64,000 nt of DNA from positions 5,022,001 to 5,086,000 of the forward strand of contig NZ_CP114413.1 in assembly GCF_027270315.1 (NCBI RefSeq), in the 5' to 3' direction. The notes under the pieces are model-generated. The model ran no database searches. It had not been told where the DNA came from and saw only the letters and a program-made list of their open reading frames with translations. The stretch's first letter is position 1, and the number at the start of each line of letters is the position of its first letter. Positions 1-9,069 of the stretch are shown here, one piece after another. The position numbers and the translations under genes were made by a program. Source of the DNA: Streptomyces cinnabarinus. GTDB taxonomy: Bacteria; Actinomycetota; Actinomycetes; Streptomycetales; Streptomycetaceae.

Positions 1-1143
1 GGCCGTCTGCCGCGCGTTGCGCATCGCGCGGCCGGCGAGGGAGAAATCCCCGACGGCCACCACCGCCTCGTCGCCCGGTCGGAGGGCGTCCAGGCCGGTC
101 TCGCGGGTCCAGACCTCGCCGCCGGTCGCGGAGCAGCCCGTGACGGCGGGGGTCCAGGAGCGGGCCTTGGCGACGTCCATGAAGCGCTCCATGGCGCCGG
201 GCCAGGCCTCCATGTCGCCGATCGGGTCGCCGTTGGCGAGCATCACGCCGGAGACGACGCGGTAGGTCACCGCGGCCTTGCCGCTGGGGGAGAAGACAAC
301 GGCCTTGTCGCGGCGCAGCGCGGGGTGGCAGAAGGAGTCACGGTGGCCGTGCTTCGCCAGCAGGGCCCGCAGCCGGGTCTCGTCCTCCTCGGTGCGGCGG
401 GCGGCCGGGTGTTCGGGGCGGAGGGCGAGGTAGAGCGTGGTGACGGCGGTGAGCAGGCCGAGGGCGCCCAGGGAGGAGGTGACCGTCCAGGAGGTGGTGC
501 CCTGGTAGTAGACGGGGCCGTCGAGGCCCAACAGGCCGTACAGGACGTGGGTGATGCGCTCGGCCAGGCTCGGGTTGCCGATCAGGGTCCCGGGGTGGGC
601 GCTGACGATGACCAGGCCGAGGGCGAGGGAACCGGCGCCCATGAGCACGAAGTTGGCGAGCGCCCGCCAGCGGCTGCGGGGGTCGGGCGGCGCCGCGAAC
701 CGGTCGCGGTGACGCAGCAGCACGGCCAGCAGGACGAGCGGGATGACGGCGCCCAGCAGGGAGTGCCGGTAGCCGAACTGCGCTACGGCACCGGCCGGGA
801 GGAGGACCGCGGCGGCTCGCCACGCCCGGCGCTTGCCCCGCGTGAGGCTGTGCGCCAGCAGCAGCAACAGCACGCCCGCGCTGAGCGAGAGGGCGGCCGC
901 GAACGGGCCGAGTGCCTCGGGCAGCACCTCGGCGACAGTCTGCACACGGCTGTGCGGGGAGTGCGGGGAGTGCGGGCTGTGCGGGAGGACGACCGCGGCA
1001 ATGTCCAGGAGTCCTACCAAGGCACAGGTTCTGCCGACGAGAAGGGGGACCGCCTCGGGGCGCGGGCCGCGCGGGAACCGGCGCCCACGGTCCGGTGGCC
1101 GCGGAACCCTGCCCGACTCTTCGTCATCCGTCCTGACAGACAT
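1..1143 (-). CDS. MprF/LysX-like phosphatidylglycerol aminoacyltransferase, partial
   Basis: The gene runs off the left edge, so only the first 381 residues are visible and the catalytic C-terminus is missing. The visible part has about six hydrophobic segments (residues roughly 35-235), then the start of a DUF2156 (LPG synthase C-terminal) domain near residue 265. Its hallmarks are AKHGHRDSF, followed by FSPSGKAAVTYRVVSGVML and NGDPIGD, which resemble the MprF/LysX lysyl-transferase core. Proteins of this family move an aminoacyl group from tRNA to phosphatidylglycerol, lowering membrane negative charge and raising resistance to cationic peptides. The ATG at 1143 is the first in frame and no strong Shine-Dalgarno precedes it. 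Whether a lysyl-tRNA synthetase module follows, as in LysX, cannot be seen here. Confidence 0.8.
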   Translation of the reverse strand, partial: MSVRTDDEESGRVPRPPDRGRRFPRGPRPEAVPLLVGRTCALVGLLDIAAVVLPHSPHSPHSPHSRVQTVAEVLPEALGPFAAALSLSAGVLLLLLAHSLTRGKRRAWRAAAVLLPAGAVAQFGYRHSLLGAVIPLVLLAVLLRHRDRFAAPPDPRSRWRALANFVLMGAGSLALGLVIVSAHPGTLIGNPSLAERITHVLYGLLGLDGPVYYQGTTSWTVTSSLGALGLLTAVTTLYLALRPEHPAARRTEEDETRLRALLAKHGHRDSFCHPALRRDKAVVFSPSGKAAVTYRVVSGVMLANGDPIGDMEAWPGAMERFMDVAKARSWTPAVTGCSATGGEVWTRETGLDALRPGDEAVVAVGDFSLAGRAMRNARQTA

Positions 1144-1410
1144 CGCATCCCGTAGTTCCGCGAGAGACCTTGAACCCGGTGCCGATTCGGGCATCCGGCG
1201 ACATTGCGCCCTCTAGGACGGTGTCTTGGCGGGCGAGGTTCATTCGCTTCGCCAAAGCAGGCGCCAAGGCCGCGGAAAGCCCTTGCTGAGGCGCTTCTGA
1301 GGCTGGTCCTCATCTCGATTCGGGATCGGAATTCCGTGAAGGCCTGGGGATGGCTGTGTTTTTACTGCGCGGGCCACCAAGATTCGCCTACGCGCGGTAA
1401 GTTTCTGGCC

Positions 1411-2787
1411 ATGCCACGTGGACGTCACCGCCATTCCCCGCCTCTGCACAGGCTGCTGCCCCCGTCGGCCATCGCAGGCGTCTCCGTCGTCTGCGCGCTC
1501 GGCCCCTGGGCGTTCTCGGAGCCGTTGGTGCTCCGGGGTCTCGCCGCGGCCGCCGCGGCGACGGCGGTCATCGGCGCGGTCGTCATGCGCCGCTGGGACA
1601 CCCAGGCCGGTAAGCGCGTCGCTGATCTCGTACGCGCGCGTGCGAGTGACGAGTGGCGCTTCGAGGAGCGGGTCGCCGAACTGGAGACCGACCTCGACGA
1701 GTCGCGTGAACTGCGCGGCAAGCTGGAGCAGCGGCTGCGTGCCAAGCGCGCGGAGCTCGCGGGGCTGCGCAACGAACACGCTTCGCTGCTGCGGCGGTAC
1801 GCCACCGCAGAGACCGAGCGGGCGAGCGCCCTGGAGGGGCGCCGGCTGCTGGAGATAGAGGCGGCGGAGCCCGCGCGGGCGTTGCCGCCGGGGCCGGTGT
1901 CGACGGCGGACGAGGCGGATTCGGAGCCGGACGAGGGTTCGGCCTCGGCTTCGGTTGAGGCTTCGGCTTCGGCTTCGGAGGAGGCTGGGGCCGTGGCAGC
2001 TCCGGCGGTTGAGGCCGACGCCGACGCGGAGGTTGAAGTCGACAGCGATGTCGACGCCGAGGACGAGGCGTCCGAGCCGACGACTCCCGCGATCTTCTCT
2101 CCCGAGGGGTCGCGGCTGTTCCTGCGCGCGCGTGCGGCACTGTCGAAGCTCGACGGGGAGGAGCCCCCGAAGCCCAAGGGCGACGGTTCGGCGCAGGACG
2201 ACGGTGAGCCTCAGGGGGACGGCGAGGCGAAGGGGGACGGTGCGGTGAAGGCCGCCGTCCCCGTGTCGGTCGGTGCCGAGGCTCAGACCTCGGCCGACGC
2301 GCAGGCCGACGTGCCCGCGCAGCACAACGGCTCCTCGAACGACCGGGCCGTACAGGCCGGTTCGGTCGCGCAGGAGGACGAGGCGCAGGGGAAGCCCGAG
2401 GCGGTCGACGGGCAGGAGCATGTGCGCGCGGCCGCCACCACCACGGGTAAGCCGGCACTGCCCGCTCAGCAGCCCGCCGGACACTTCATCGCGCCGACCG
2501 CGGTGGCCGTCGTACCGTCGACGCCCGCGCGGCGCCCGAAGGTCGAGGGCGGCTTCGACTTCTTCGGTACCCACAAGGGCGATGCGCCCGCCCTGGAGGA
2601 CGTGCAGAACGAGGACCTCGCCGACGTCGTCGGGCAGGAGGCGCTCGCCCTGCACAAGGCCGAGTCCGAGGCGGAGTTCAAGCCAGTGGACGAGGGGTCC
2701 CGCGGCATCGGCCAGGTGATCGACCTGACGGCGCACGACGAGACCGAGCAGATCGACGTACAGGGGCTGCGCAGCGCGGTGTCCTGA
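1411..2787 (+). CDS. Membrane-anchored coiled-coil protein, unknown function
   Basis: A 458-residue protein with a basic N-terminus, two short hydrophobic stretches (about residues 15-60) and then a predicted coiled coil (about 75-150) rich in Glu, Arg and Leu. A long acidic, low-complexity Ala/Glu/Asp/Ser region follows (about 150-380), ending in a more ordered tail with GGFDFFGTHKGD. I do not recognise an enzymatic domain. The in-frame reading extends upstream to 1204, but the ATG at 1411 is where typical protein composition starts and it precedes the hydrophobic segment. It is divergent from the mprF-like gene and followed by a strong hairpin terminator. A structural or scaffold role at the membrane is only a guess. 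Confidence 0.7.
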   Translation: MPRGRHRHSPPLHRLLPPSAIAGVSVVCALGPWAFSEPLVLRGLAAAAAATAVIGAVVMRRWDTQAGKRVADLVRARASDEWRFEERVAELETDLDESRELRGKLEQRLRAKRAELAGLRNEHASLLRRYATAETERASALEGRRLLEIEAAEPARALPPGPVSTADEADSEPDEGSASASVEASASASEEAGAVAAPAVEADADAEVEVDSDVDAEDEASEPTTPAIFSPEGSRLFLRARAALSKLDGEEPPKPKGDGSAQDDGEPQGDGEAKGDGAVKAAVPVSVGAEAQTSADAQADVPAQHNGSSNDRAVQAGSVAQEDEAQGKPEAVDGQEHVRAAATTTGKPALPAQQPAGHFIAPTAVAVVPSTPARRPKVEGGFDFFGTHKGDAPALEDVQNEDLADVVGQEALALHKAESEAEFKPVDEGSRGIGQVIDLTAHDETEQIDVQGLRSAVS

Positions 2788-2806
2788 CGCCGGGAGCGCT
2801 CAACCG

Positions 2807-2834
2807 GGGGTCGGCCTCAGGGCCGGCCCCTTTT
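2807..2834 (+). terminator. Rho-independent terminator
   Basis: A 10-bp GC stem (2807-2816 with 2821-2830, one G-T pair) around a TCAG loop is followed by TTTT. It lies 20 nt after the stop of the coiled-coil gene and before the convergent PH-domain gene. Confidence 0.8.
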
Positions 2835-2872
2835 GCCGTCCAGCGGTCCATTGCTGCCAGCCACTGGTCCGG

Positions 2873-4207
2873 TCACGCCATCCACCGGTCCGGCAGCGCG
2901 TCCCTCCGGCCCGTCCGGGAGCGTTCGGCCTGGGTCCGGAGCAGCTCCGCCGCCTCCTCAGCGTCCCGCAGACGCGCTGTGACGGTCTTGTTGGCCCCCG
3001 TGTCCACGTGGACGTCGGCGACGCCCAGCGCGCGCTTCCAGGGCCCCTGCGCGAGCCGCACGCTCTGCACCTTCGCGTGCGGCACGAGCGCCAGGCTCCG
3101 GCGCAGCAGTCCTTCGTGCGCGGCGAACACCGCGTCGGTGACGACCAGTCCGTAGCCGCGCCACCACAAGGGCACGCACCAGCGCGCACGCCGCGGCGGC
3201 CGGGACAGCGCCGAGTCCGGCGGCACGGTCACGCCGGGAAGCACCCGCGCGATGACGGCCTCGGCGACCTCACGCGGGGCGACCGGAACCAGTACGGAGT
3301 TCGACGACCCCGCCACGTCCAGCTCCACGCGCACCCATCCGTGCCGCCGCCACAGCAGCGGCCGCACGATCCGCACCGTCTGCACCCGTCCCGGCGGCAC
3401 CGTCTCGTGGACGCGGTCCAGCAGTCCGCGGTCGATGTGCAGTCCGTCGGGGGAGTCGGCGACCGTCCAGTCGTACTCGGCGACGAACCGGCCCACGCTG
3501 CTCGCGCCCGCCGCGCCGAGCAGGGGCAGGGCGGTGGCGAGGACCGTCCACACGCTGTGGGTGGCGAACCAGAGCACCGGCGGGACGACGAGGGCGGCGA
3601 CCAGGGTGCCCCAGGTGGCGCCCGTCAGCACGAGGGAGAGCGCGAGCTCGCGTGGGGGCGTGCGCATCAGCTCGCGCGCCGGTGCCTCGCCGACTTCGTG
3701 CGCCGTCTCGGGTGCGAATCCGGCGGCGCGCGCCAGGAGTTCCGCACGGAGCGCACGCGCCTCCTCCGCGCCCAGGAACGCGAGCTCGTCCTTCTTGTCG
3801 GCGCCGACGACATCGAGTTTGAGCTTGGCCACGCCCGCCACGCGCGCGAGGAGCGGCTGGGTGACGTCGATGGCCTGGATGCGCTCCAGGCGGATGTGCG
3901 CGGTGCGCCGGAACACCAGACCGGTCCGGATGCGCAGTTCGGTGTCGGTGACCGCGAAGTGCGTGAACCACCAGGTGAGGAAGCCGTACAGGGCGGCGGC
4001 CGGTACGGCGACGGCTATGGCGAGCAGCAGCGTGGTCGTCGTCAGCCGGGTCAGCTGTCGCTGTGTCTGGTCGGGGTCGTGCACCGCCCACCCGATGACC
4101 ACGGCCACCGGCGCCCACGCCCGCCTGAGCGGCGTCACGGGATGCAGCCGCCGCTCGGTGACGGCCGGCTGCGCGCGGACTGCGTCCTCGACGCCCGGGA
4201 CGGTCAC
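2873..4207 (-). CDS. PH-domain (bPH_2/DUF304) membrane protein, YdbT-like
   Basis: A 444-residue membrane protein. A hydrophobic pair (about residues 48-85) is followed by a bPH_2 module (TDTELRIRTG, then RLERIQAIDV), two more membrane segments (about 185-230), a second PH-like module (about 245-305, RVQTVRIVRPLL) and a third (about 345-425, HAKVQSVRLAQG). This triple arrangement matches the YdbT/DUF304 family. The start is GTG at 4207, overlapping the stop of the upstream gene as GTGA (4204-4207), so the two are translationally coupled. In Bacillus the ydbS-ydbT pair protects against certain antimicrobial peptides, so a role in envelope stress is plausible here but inferred. Confidence 0.85.
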   Translation of the reverse strand: MTVPGVEDAVRAQPAVTERRLHPVTPLRRAWAPVAVVIGWAVHDPDQTQRQLTRLTTTTLLLAIAVAVPAAALYGFLTWWFTHFAVTDTELRIRTGLVFRRTAHIRLERIQAIDVTQPLLARVAGVAKLKLDVVGADKKDELAFLGAEEARALRAELLARAAGFAPETAHEVGEAPARELMRTPPRELALSLVLTGATWGTLVAALVVPPVLWFATHSVWTVLATALPLLGAAGASSVGRFVAEYDWTVADSPDGLHIDRGLLDRVHETVPPGRVQTVRIVRPLLWRRHGWVRVELDVAGSSNSVLVPVAPREVAEAVIARVLPGVTVPPDSALSRPPRRARWCVPLWWRGYGLVVTDAVFAAHEGLLRRSLALVPHAKVQSVRLAQGPWKRALGVADVHVDTGANKTVTARLRDAEEAAELLRTQAERSRTGRRDALPDRWMA

Positions 4208-4734
4208 AGCCCCGCCGATCGGGCCTCACCGAGCTCGGTGAGCCGGTCGCGCAGCCGTTCGGCCTCGGCCGGGTCCAGGCCGGGGATGGTGGCGTCGGTC
4301 GCGGCGGCCGCGGTGTGCAGCTGCACGCTGGCCAGCCCGAAGTGCCGCTCGACGGGCCCGGAGGTGACCTCCACGAGCTGCATGCGGCCGTACGGCACGA
4401 CCGTCTCCTCGCGCCACAGCACGCCCCGGCTGATGAGCAGGTCGTCGGCGCGCTCGGCGTAGCGCCAGGAGCGCCAGTTGCGGCCGAGCATCACCCAGCC
4501 CCAGACCGCCACCGCCAGGGGCATCAGCGCGAACGCGGCCCAGGTGGGGCCGGCGAGGAGACCCAGGAGCACGGCGAGGCCGATCGTCAGCAGTCCCAGC
4601 CACACCACCAGCAACAGCCGCCGCATCCGCAACAGCCCCGGTGGCAGCCCGGTCCAGACCGGCTCGTGCCCGACAGCAGGCGCGGCGCCCGTATGCCCGG
4701 TATGCGCCGCGTTTTCCCGGCTCCCCGTCTCCAT
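4204..4734 (-). CDS. PH-domain (bPH_2) membrane protein, YdbS-like
   Basis: A 176-residue protein with two membrane segments (about residues 40-85) and one bPH_2 domain (about 95-170; LLISRGVLWREETVVPYGRM is typical). It is the first gene of a two-gene unit with the YdbT-like gene, overlapping by 4 nt. The start ATG at 4734 lies six nt after a TAGGCT hexamer (4741-4746 on the minus strand), so the mRNA may be leaderless. Only 31 nt separate this start from that of the divergent nuoD2. Confidence 0.8.
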   Translation of the reverse strand: METGSRENAAHTGHTGAAPAVGHEPVWTGLPPGLLRMRRLLLVVWLGLLTIGLAVLLGLLAGPTWAAFALMPLAVAVWGWVMLGRNWRSWRYAERADDLLISRGVLWREETVVPYGRMQLVEVTSGPVERHFGLASVQLHTAAAATDATIPGLDPAEAERLRDRLTELGEARSAGL

Positions 4735-4765
4735 ATGGTCAGCCTACGTAGGAGAGACTGTGTCC

Positions 4766-5914
4766 ATGCCTACGACGGAGACCACGGTCGGTATCGGCGG
4801 AGCCGCGGAGAGCACCGACATGGTGCTCAACATCGGGCCCCAGCACCCGTCCACGCACGGTGTGCTGCGCCTGCGGCTCGTCCTGGACGGCGAGCGCATC
4901 ACCAGCGCCGAACCGGTGATCGGCTATATGCACCGCGGCGCGGAGAAGCTCTTCGAGGCGCGCGACTACCGCCAGATCATCATGCTCGCCAACCGCCACG
5001 ACTGGCTGTCGGCCTTCTCCAACGAGCTGGGCGTCGTCCTCGCCGTGGAACGTATGCTCGGCATGGAGGTGCCCGAGCGCGCGGTGTGGACGCGGACGCT
5101 GCTCGCGGAGCTCAACCGGGTGCTCAACCACCTGATGTTCCTCGGCTCGTACCCGCTGGAGCTGGGCGGGATCACGCCGATCTTCTACGCCTTCTCGGAG
5201 CGCGAGGAGCTCCAGCACGTCATGGAGGAGGTCTCCGGCGGGCGCATGCACTACATGTTCAACCGCGTGGGCGGCCTCAAGGAGGACCTGCCCGCCGGCT
5301 GGACGACACGCGCGCGTGCCGCCGTCGCCGATGTGCGCTCCCGGATGGACCGGTTCGACGACCTGGTCCTCGGCAACGAGATCTTCCGCGGGCGCACGCG
5401 GGGCGTGGGCGCCCTCTCGGCGGAGGCCGTGCACGCGTACGGCGTGAGCGGGCCCATCGGGCGCGCCTCGGGCGTGGACTTCGACCTGCGCCGCGACGAG
5501 CCCTATCTCGCCTACGGCGAGCTTCAGGACACCCTGAAGGTCGTGACCCGTCAGGAGGGCGACTGCCTGGCCCGGTTCGAGTGCCTGCTGGAGCAGACCC
5601 ACAACGCACTCGACCTGGCCGACGCCTGCCTCGACCGGCTCACCGAGCTGCCGCCCGGTCCGATCAACCAGCGGCTGCCCAAGGTCCTGAAGGCGCCCGA
5701 GGGGCACACCTACGCGTGGACCGAGAACCCCCTCGGCATCAACGGCTACTACCTCGTCAGCAAGGGCGAGAAGACCCCGTACCGGCTCAAGCTCCGCTCC
5801 GCCTCGTTCAACAACATCCAGGCGCTGGTGGAACTGCTCCCGGGGACGCTGGTGGCGGACATGGTGGCGATCCTGGGGTCAATGTTCTTCGTGGTCGGGG
5901 ACATCGACAAGTAG
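4766..5914 (+). CDS. nuoD: Orphan NADH-quinone oxidoreductase subunit D
   Basis: The 382-residue product is homologous throughout to NuoD, the 49-kDa hydrophilic subunit of complex I that with NuoB forms the quinone pocket. The sequence NIGPQHPSTHGVLRL and the H-R-G-A-E-K stretch (Arg57) are diagnostic, and the C-terminal Asp-rich end is intact. No other nuo gene is nearby, so this matches the extra copy often called nuoD2 in Streptomyces rather than the member of the 14-gene operon. The ATG at 4766 is preceded by AGGAGA at 10 nt; a GTG at 4760 is an alternative. The 3' end overlaps the convergent methyltransferase gene by 36 nt. Its partner subunits, or whether it enters complex I at all, cannot be told from this window. 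Confidence 0.93.
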   Translation: MPTTETTVGIGGAAESTDMVLNIGPQHPSTHGVLRLRLVLDGERITSAEPVIGYMHRGAEKLFEARDYRQIIMLANRHDWLSAFSNELGVVLAVERMLGMEVPERAVWTRTLLAELNRVLNHLMFLGSYPLELGGITPIFYAFSEREELQHVMEEVSGGRMHYMFNRVGGLKEDLPAGWTTRARAAVADVRSRMDRFDDLVLGNEIFRGRTRGVGALSAEAVHAYGVSGPIGRASGVDFDLRRDEPYLAYGELQDTLKVVTRQEGDCLARFECLLEQTHNALDLADACLDRLTELPPGPINQRLPKVLKAPEGHTYAWTENPLGINGYYLVSKGEKTPYRLKLRSASFNNIQALVELLPGTLVADMVAILGSMFFVVGDIDK

Positions 5915-6979
5915 CTCCCGGAGCGGTCCTTCGAGGGGTGCGTCCGGAATTCCTACCGGCTGAAGCAGCCACCCGAAGTCGCCGAGGCCGCCGGGCGCGG
6001 TGAGCTCGGCGGCCTCACCGGCGCTCGCGAGGGCGCGTACGTAGGCGGCGGGTTGCGTGGTCGCGAGGGCGAGCGGGGGGCGTGCGCCTGTGATGCCCAG
6101 GGCGCGCAGAGCGTCGCGCTGCACGAGCAGACGCGCAGGCGTCAGCGCATGCGCCGTAGTGCCCGCCTCCGCGCCCGCCCGCGCACTCGGGTTCACGCCC
6201 GCGTGCGCACAAGCGTCCAGCGCCACATGTGCCGTGATGTCGCACGACCCGTCCGGCACCGGCGCCGTCTCGCGCCCCTCGCGGAAGCCGGTCAGCGTGC
6301 CGAACAGCGGGCGTTCGTCCGCCGTGTGCGCGTAGTCGACGGCGACCGCGAGCCCCCGCCTGAGCGTCGCGACGGCCGCCGCCCACGCCTCGTCCCGGGG
6401 CCGGCCGATCTCGGCTCGCGACCCCTCCTCCGCGGGAAGCGGCCACCAGCGCGCGAGCCACTCCGCGTCCGCCCCCTCGACCGGCTCCCCGAGCCGCTCG
6501 GTCCCGTCGCGTCGGACGAGGACGAGGCGCGGCACTCCCGCGGCGTCGGCCTCAGCGACCTCGACGGGGACGTTGTCGAGCCACTCGTTGGCGAACAGCA
6601 GGCCCGTGATGCCGTGTGGCGGCCGCGCGAGCCACTCGATCCGGTGATCGAGTCCCGGCGGGCGGTCGGCGAGTTCGACGGCGTACCCACGCGCGCGGGC
6701 GGCCACGTCCGCGGGGAGGGCGGCGAGGACCGCGGTGATCAGTTCGCCCCGGCCCGCGGCCATGTCGACGAAGTCGAGCCTCCCGGGGCGGCCGAGCGCC
6801 TCGTCGACGTGGCACAGCAGCCGGGCCACGGCCTCGGCGAAGAGGGGCGAGGCGTGGACGGACGTACGGAAGTGACCGGCCGGGCCCTCGGGCCTGCGGT
6901 AGAAGCCGTGGGGTCCGTACAGCGCCTGCTGGGCCGCCGCCCGCCACCCCGGCCAGTCCTCGCCTGTGTCTTCCGTCAC
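5879..6979 (-). CDS. SAM-dependent methyltransferase, MidA/NDUFAF7 (DUF185) family
   Basis: The 366-residue protein begins with a YGPHGFYRRPEGPAGHFRTS stretch and a SAM-binding segment DFVDMAAGRGELITAVL (about residues 70-85), followed by the LLFANEWLDNVPVEV block typical of COG1565/DUF185. Human NDUFAF7 of this family dimethylates an arginine of NDUFS2, the NuoD homologue. That makes its position, convergent and overlapping with nuoD2, notable. The N-terminal ATG at 6979 is followed by a plausible start; family length is about 350-400. Substrate is inferred, not shown. Confidence 0.85.
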   Translation of the reverse strand: MTEDTGEDWPGWRAAAQQALYGPHGFYRRPEGPAGHFRTSVHASPLFAEAVARLLCHVDEALGRPGRLDFVDMAAGRGELITAVLAALPADVAARARGYAVELADRPPGLDHRIEWLARPPHGITGLLFANEWLDNVPVEVAEADAAGVPRLVLVRRDGTERLGEPVEGADAEWLARWWPLPAEEGSRAEIGRPRDEAWAAAVATLRRGLAVAVDYAHTADERPLFGTLTGFREGRETAPVPDGSCDITAHVALDACAHAGVNPSARAGAEAGTTAHALTPARLLVQRDALRALGITGARPPLALATTQPAAYVRALASAGEAAELTAPGGLGDFGWLLQPVGIPDAPLEGPLRELLVDVPDHEEH

Positions 6980-7097
6980 CGGCCCAGGCTAAAGGCACAG
7001 GGGAACGGTCCCTCCACCTTGGGGAGTACGCGCGCCCGTCGCGGATCGGTCCTCCGGTTGACCCCTGCACACGTCACGCTTCCCTACGCTGGGTTAC

Positions 7098-8300
7098 GTG
7101 CAGCGCATCTATGACTTCCTCCGCAGGCACCCGACGTGGGTCGACAGCTTCTGGGCCGTCTTCCTGTTCGGGATCTCGGTGGTGTCCGGGGTCGTGCAGC
7201 AGGAGGTGGAGCGCACCGACTACCCGGTGGCCGCCGTGCCGATCGCGCTGCTGCTCTCCCTGGTGGTCGCCCTGCGCCGGCTGATGCCGGAGCGGATGCT
7301 GCTGCTGGCCGTCGGTCTCGGTGTGGCGCAGTTGGCGCTGGACGTGGAGACGATGCCCGCCAACTTCGCCATGCTGGTGATCACCTACACCGTCGCCGCG
7401 ACCGGTGCCCGCTGGGCCTCCCGGATGGCGCTGGGCGTCGGCCTGGTGGCGGCGCCCCTGGCGCAGCTGCGCTGGCCGGAGAACGAGTCCAGCGCACTCG
7501 GCACCGTCGCCATCATGATCTTCACCACGGTGCCGTTCGCGCTCGCCTGGGTGCTCGGCGACTCGATACGCACCCGGCGCGCGTACTTCGCGGAGCTGGA
7601 GGAGCGCGCGAGCCGGCTGGAGAAGGAGCGCGAGGCGCAGTCCAAGGTCGCGGTCGCCGCCGAGCGCGCCCGGATCGCGCGCGAGCTGCACGACGTCGTC
7701 GCGCACAACGTGTCGGTGATGGTGGTGCAGGCCGACGGCGCCGCCTACGTCCTCGACGCCGCGCCCGACCAGGCCAAGAAGGCCCTGGAGACGATCTCCT
7801 CCACCGGCCGTCAGGCCCTCGCCGAGATGCGCCGCCTGCTGGGCGTGCTGCGCACCGGTGAGCATCAGGAGAGCGGGGAGTACGTCCCGCAGCCCGACGT
7901 CGAGCAGATCGACGAGCTCGTCCAGCAGTGCCGCACCTCCGGACTGCCCGTCGACTTCAAGGTCGAGGGCACCCCGCGCCCGCTGCCCAGCGGGGTCGAG
8001 CTGACCGCCTACCGCATCGTGCAGGAGGCGCTCACCAACACCCGCAAGCACGGCGGTCCGAACGCGGGTGCGAGCGTGCGCCTGGTCTACTTCGACGACG
8101 GCCTCGGCCTGCTCGTCGAGGACGACGGCAAGGGTGCCCCGCACGAGCTGTACGAGGAGGGCGGGGTCGACGGAGCGGGCCACGGCCTGATCGGCATGCG
8201 GGAGCGCGTCGGCATGGTCGGCGGCACTCTGGACGCCGGCCCCCGCCCCGGCGGAGGATTCCGCATCAGCGCCCTGCTGCCGCTGAAAGCGGCGCACTGA
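7098..8300 (+). CDS. Sensor histidine kinase, NarL/DesK-type (HisKA_3)
   Basis: A 400-residue membrane kinase: four to five hydrophobic segments (residues about 20-160), a short coiled linker, the HisKA_3 dimerisation box with phosphoacceptor His198 (RIARELHDVVAHNVSVM), and a HATPase_c domain (YRIVQEALTNTRKHGG; G boxes DDGKGAP and GHGLIGMRERV). There is no obvious extracellular sensor, so it probably detects a membrane signal. The start GTG at 7098 is seven nt after TACGCT (7085-7090), which suggests a leaderless transcript. It is followed after 64 nt by its response regulator and is divergent from the MidA-like gene. Confidence 0.92.
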   Translation: MQRIYDFLRRHPTWVDSFWAVFLFGISVVSGVVQQEVERTDYPVAAVPIALLLSLVVALRRLMPERMLLLAVGLGVAQLALDVETMPANFAMLVITYTVAATGARWASRMALGVGLVAAPLAQLRWPENESSALGTVAIMIFTTVPFALAWVLGDSIRTRRAYFAELEERASRLEKEREAQSKVAVAAERARIARELHDVVAHNVSVMVVQADGAAYVLDAAPDQAKKALETISSTGRQALAEMRRLLGVLRTGEHQESGEYVPQPDVEQIDELVQQCRTSGLPVDFKVEGTPRPLPSGVELTAYRIVQEALTNTRKHGGPNAGASVRLVYFDDGLGLLVEDDGKGAPHELYEEGGVDGAGHGLIGMRERVGMVGGTLDAGPRPGGGFRISALLPLKAAH

Positions 8301-8364
8301 GGCGAGCCATGCGCTGTGTTGACACCTGTAACAACCCCGTAGACGGACAGGGAAGAGGACCCCG

Positions 8365-9039
8365 ATGACGATCCGCGTGATGCTCGTCGACGACCAGGTG
8401 CTGCTGCGCACCGGGTTCCGGATGGTGCTCGCCGCCCAGCCGGACATGGAGGTCGTCGCGGAGGCGGGCGACGGCGTGGAGGCCCTTCAGGTGCTGCGGG
8501 AGACCGCCGTCGACGTGGTGCTGATGGACGTGCGCATGCCGAAGCTGGACGGCGTGGAGACCACCCGCCGCATCTGCTCGGACCCCAACCCGCCGAAGGT
8601 GCTGATCCTGACCACCTTCGACCTCGACGAGTACGCCTTCTCCGGGCTGAAGGCGGGCGCCTCCGGCTTCATGCTCAAGGACGTGCCGCCCGGTGAACTG
8701 CTCGCCGCCATCCGCGCCGTGCACAGCGGCGACGCGGTGGTGGCACCCTCGACCACACGCCGTCTGCTGGACCGCTTCGCGCCGATGCTGCCGAGCACCG
8801 GCAAGGAGCCGAAGCACAAGGAGCTGGAGCGGCTGACCGACCGCGAGCGGGAGGTCATGGTGCTGGTCGCGCAGGGCCTGTCCAACGGCGAGATCGCGGC
8901 CCGGCTCGTGCTGTCGGAAGCCACCGTGAAGACGCATGTGGGCCGCATCCTGACCAAGCTCGGGCTGCGGGACCGGGTGCAGGTGGTGGTCCTGGCCTAC
9001 GAGACGGGACTGGTGCGGGCCGGCGGCGGCCAGGGCTGA
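8365..9039 (+). CDS. Response regulator, NarL/FixJ family
   Basis: The 224-residue protein has a receiver domain (phosphoacceptor Asp55 in LMDVRMPKLDG; acidic pair Asp9/Asp10; conserved Lys in FMLKDVPP) and a C-terminal LuxR-type HTH (ELERLTDREREVMVLVAQGL ... VKTHVGRILTKLGLRDR). It is the cognate partner of the preceding kinase, with which it is probably cotranscribed. The start ATG has a GGAAGAGGA sequence 5 nt before it. Targets are unknown from sequence. Confidence 0.95.
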   Translation: MTIRVMLVDDQVLLRTGFRMVLAAQPDMEVVAEAGDGVEALQVLRETAVDVVLMDVRMPKLDGVETTRRICSDPNPPKVLILTTFDLDEYAFSGLKAGASGFMLKDVPPGELLAAIRAVHSGDAVVAPSTTRRLLDRFAPMLPSTGKEPKHKELERLTDREREVMVLVAQGLSNGEIAARLVLSEATVKTHVGRILTKLGLRDRVQVVVLAYETGLVRAGGGQG

Positions 9040-9040
9040 G

Positions 9041-9069
9041 CCGGGGCGTTCACCACCAAGGCGCCCCGG
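9041..9069. terminator. Bidirectional hairpin terminator
   Basis: CCGGGGCG (9041-9048) pairs with CGCCCCGG (9062-9069) across a 13-nt loop. It begins right after the response-regulator stop (9037-9039) and ends at the stop of the convergent ArsR gene. Confidence 0.65.

Noticed and set aside
1930..1990. GGCTTCGGCTTCG repeats as regulatory repeats
   Set aside because: They encode an in-frame Ala/Ser/Glu-rich stretch of the coiled-coil gene.
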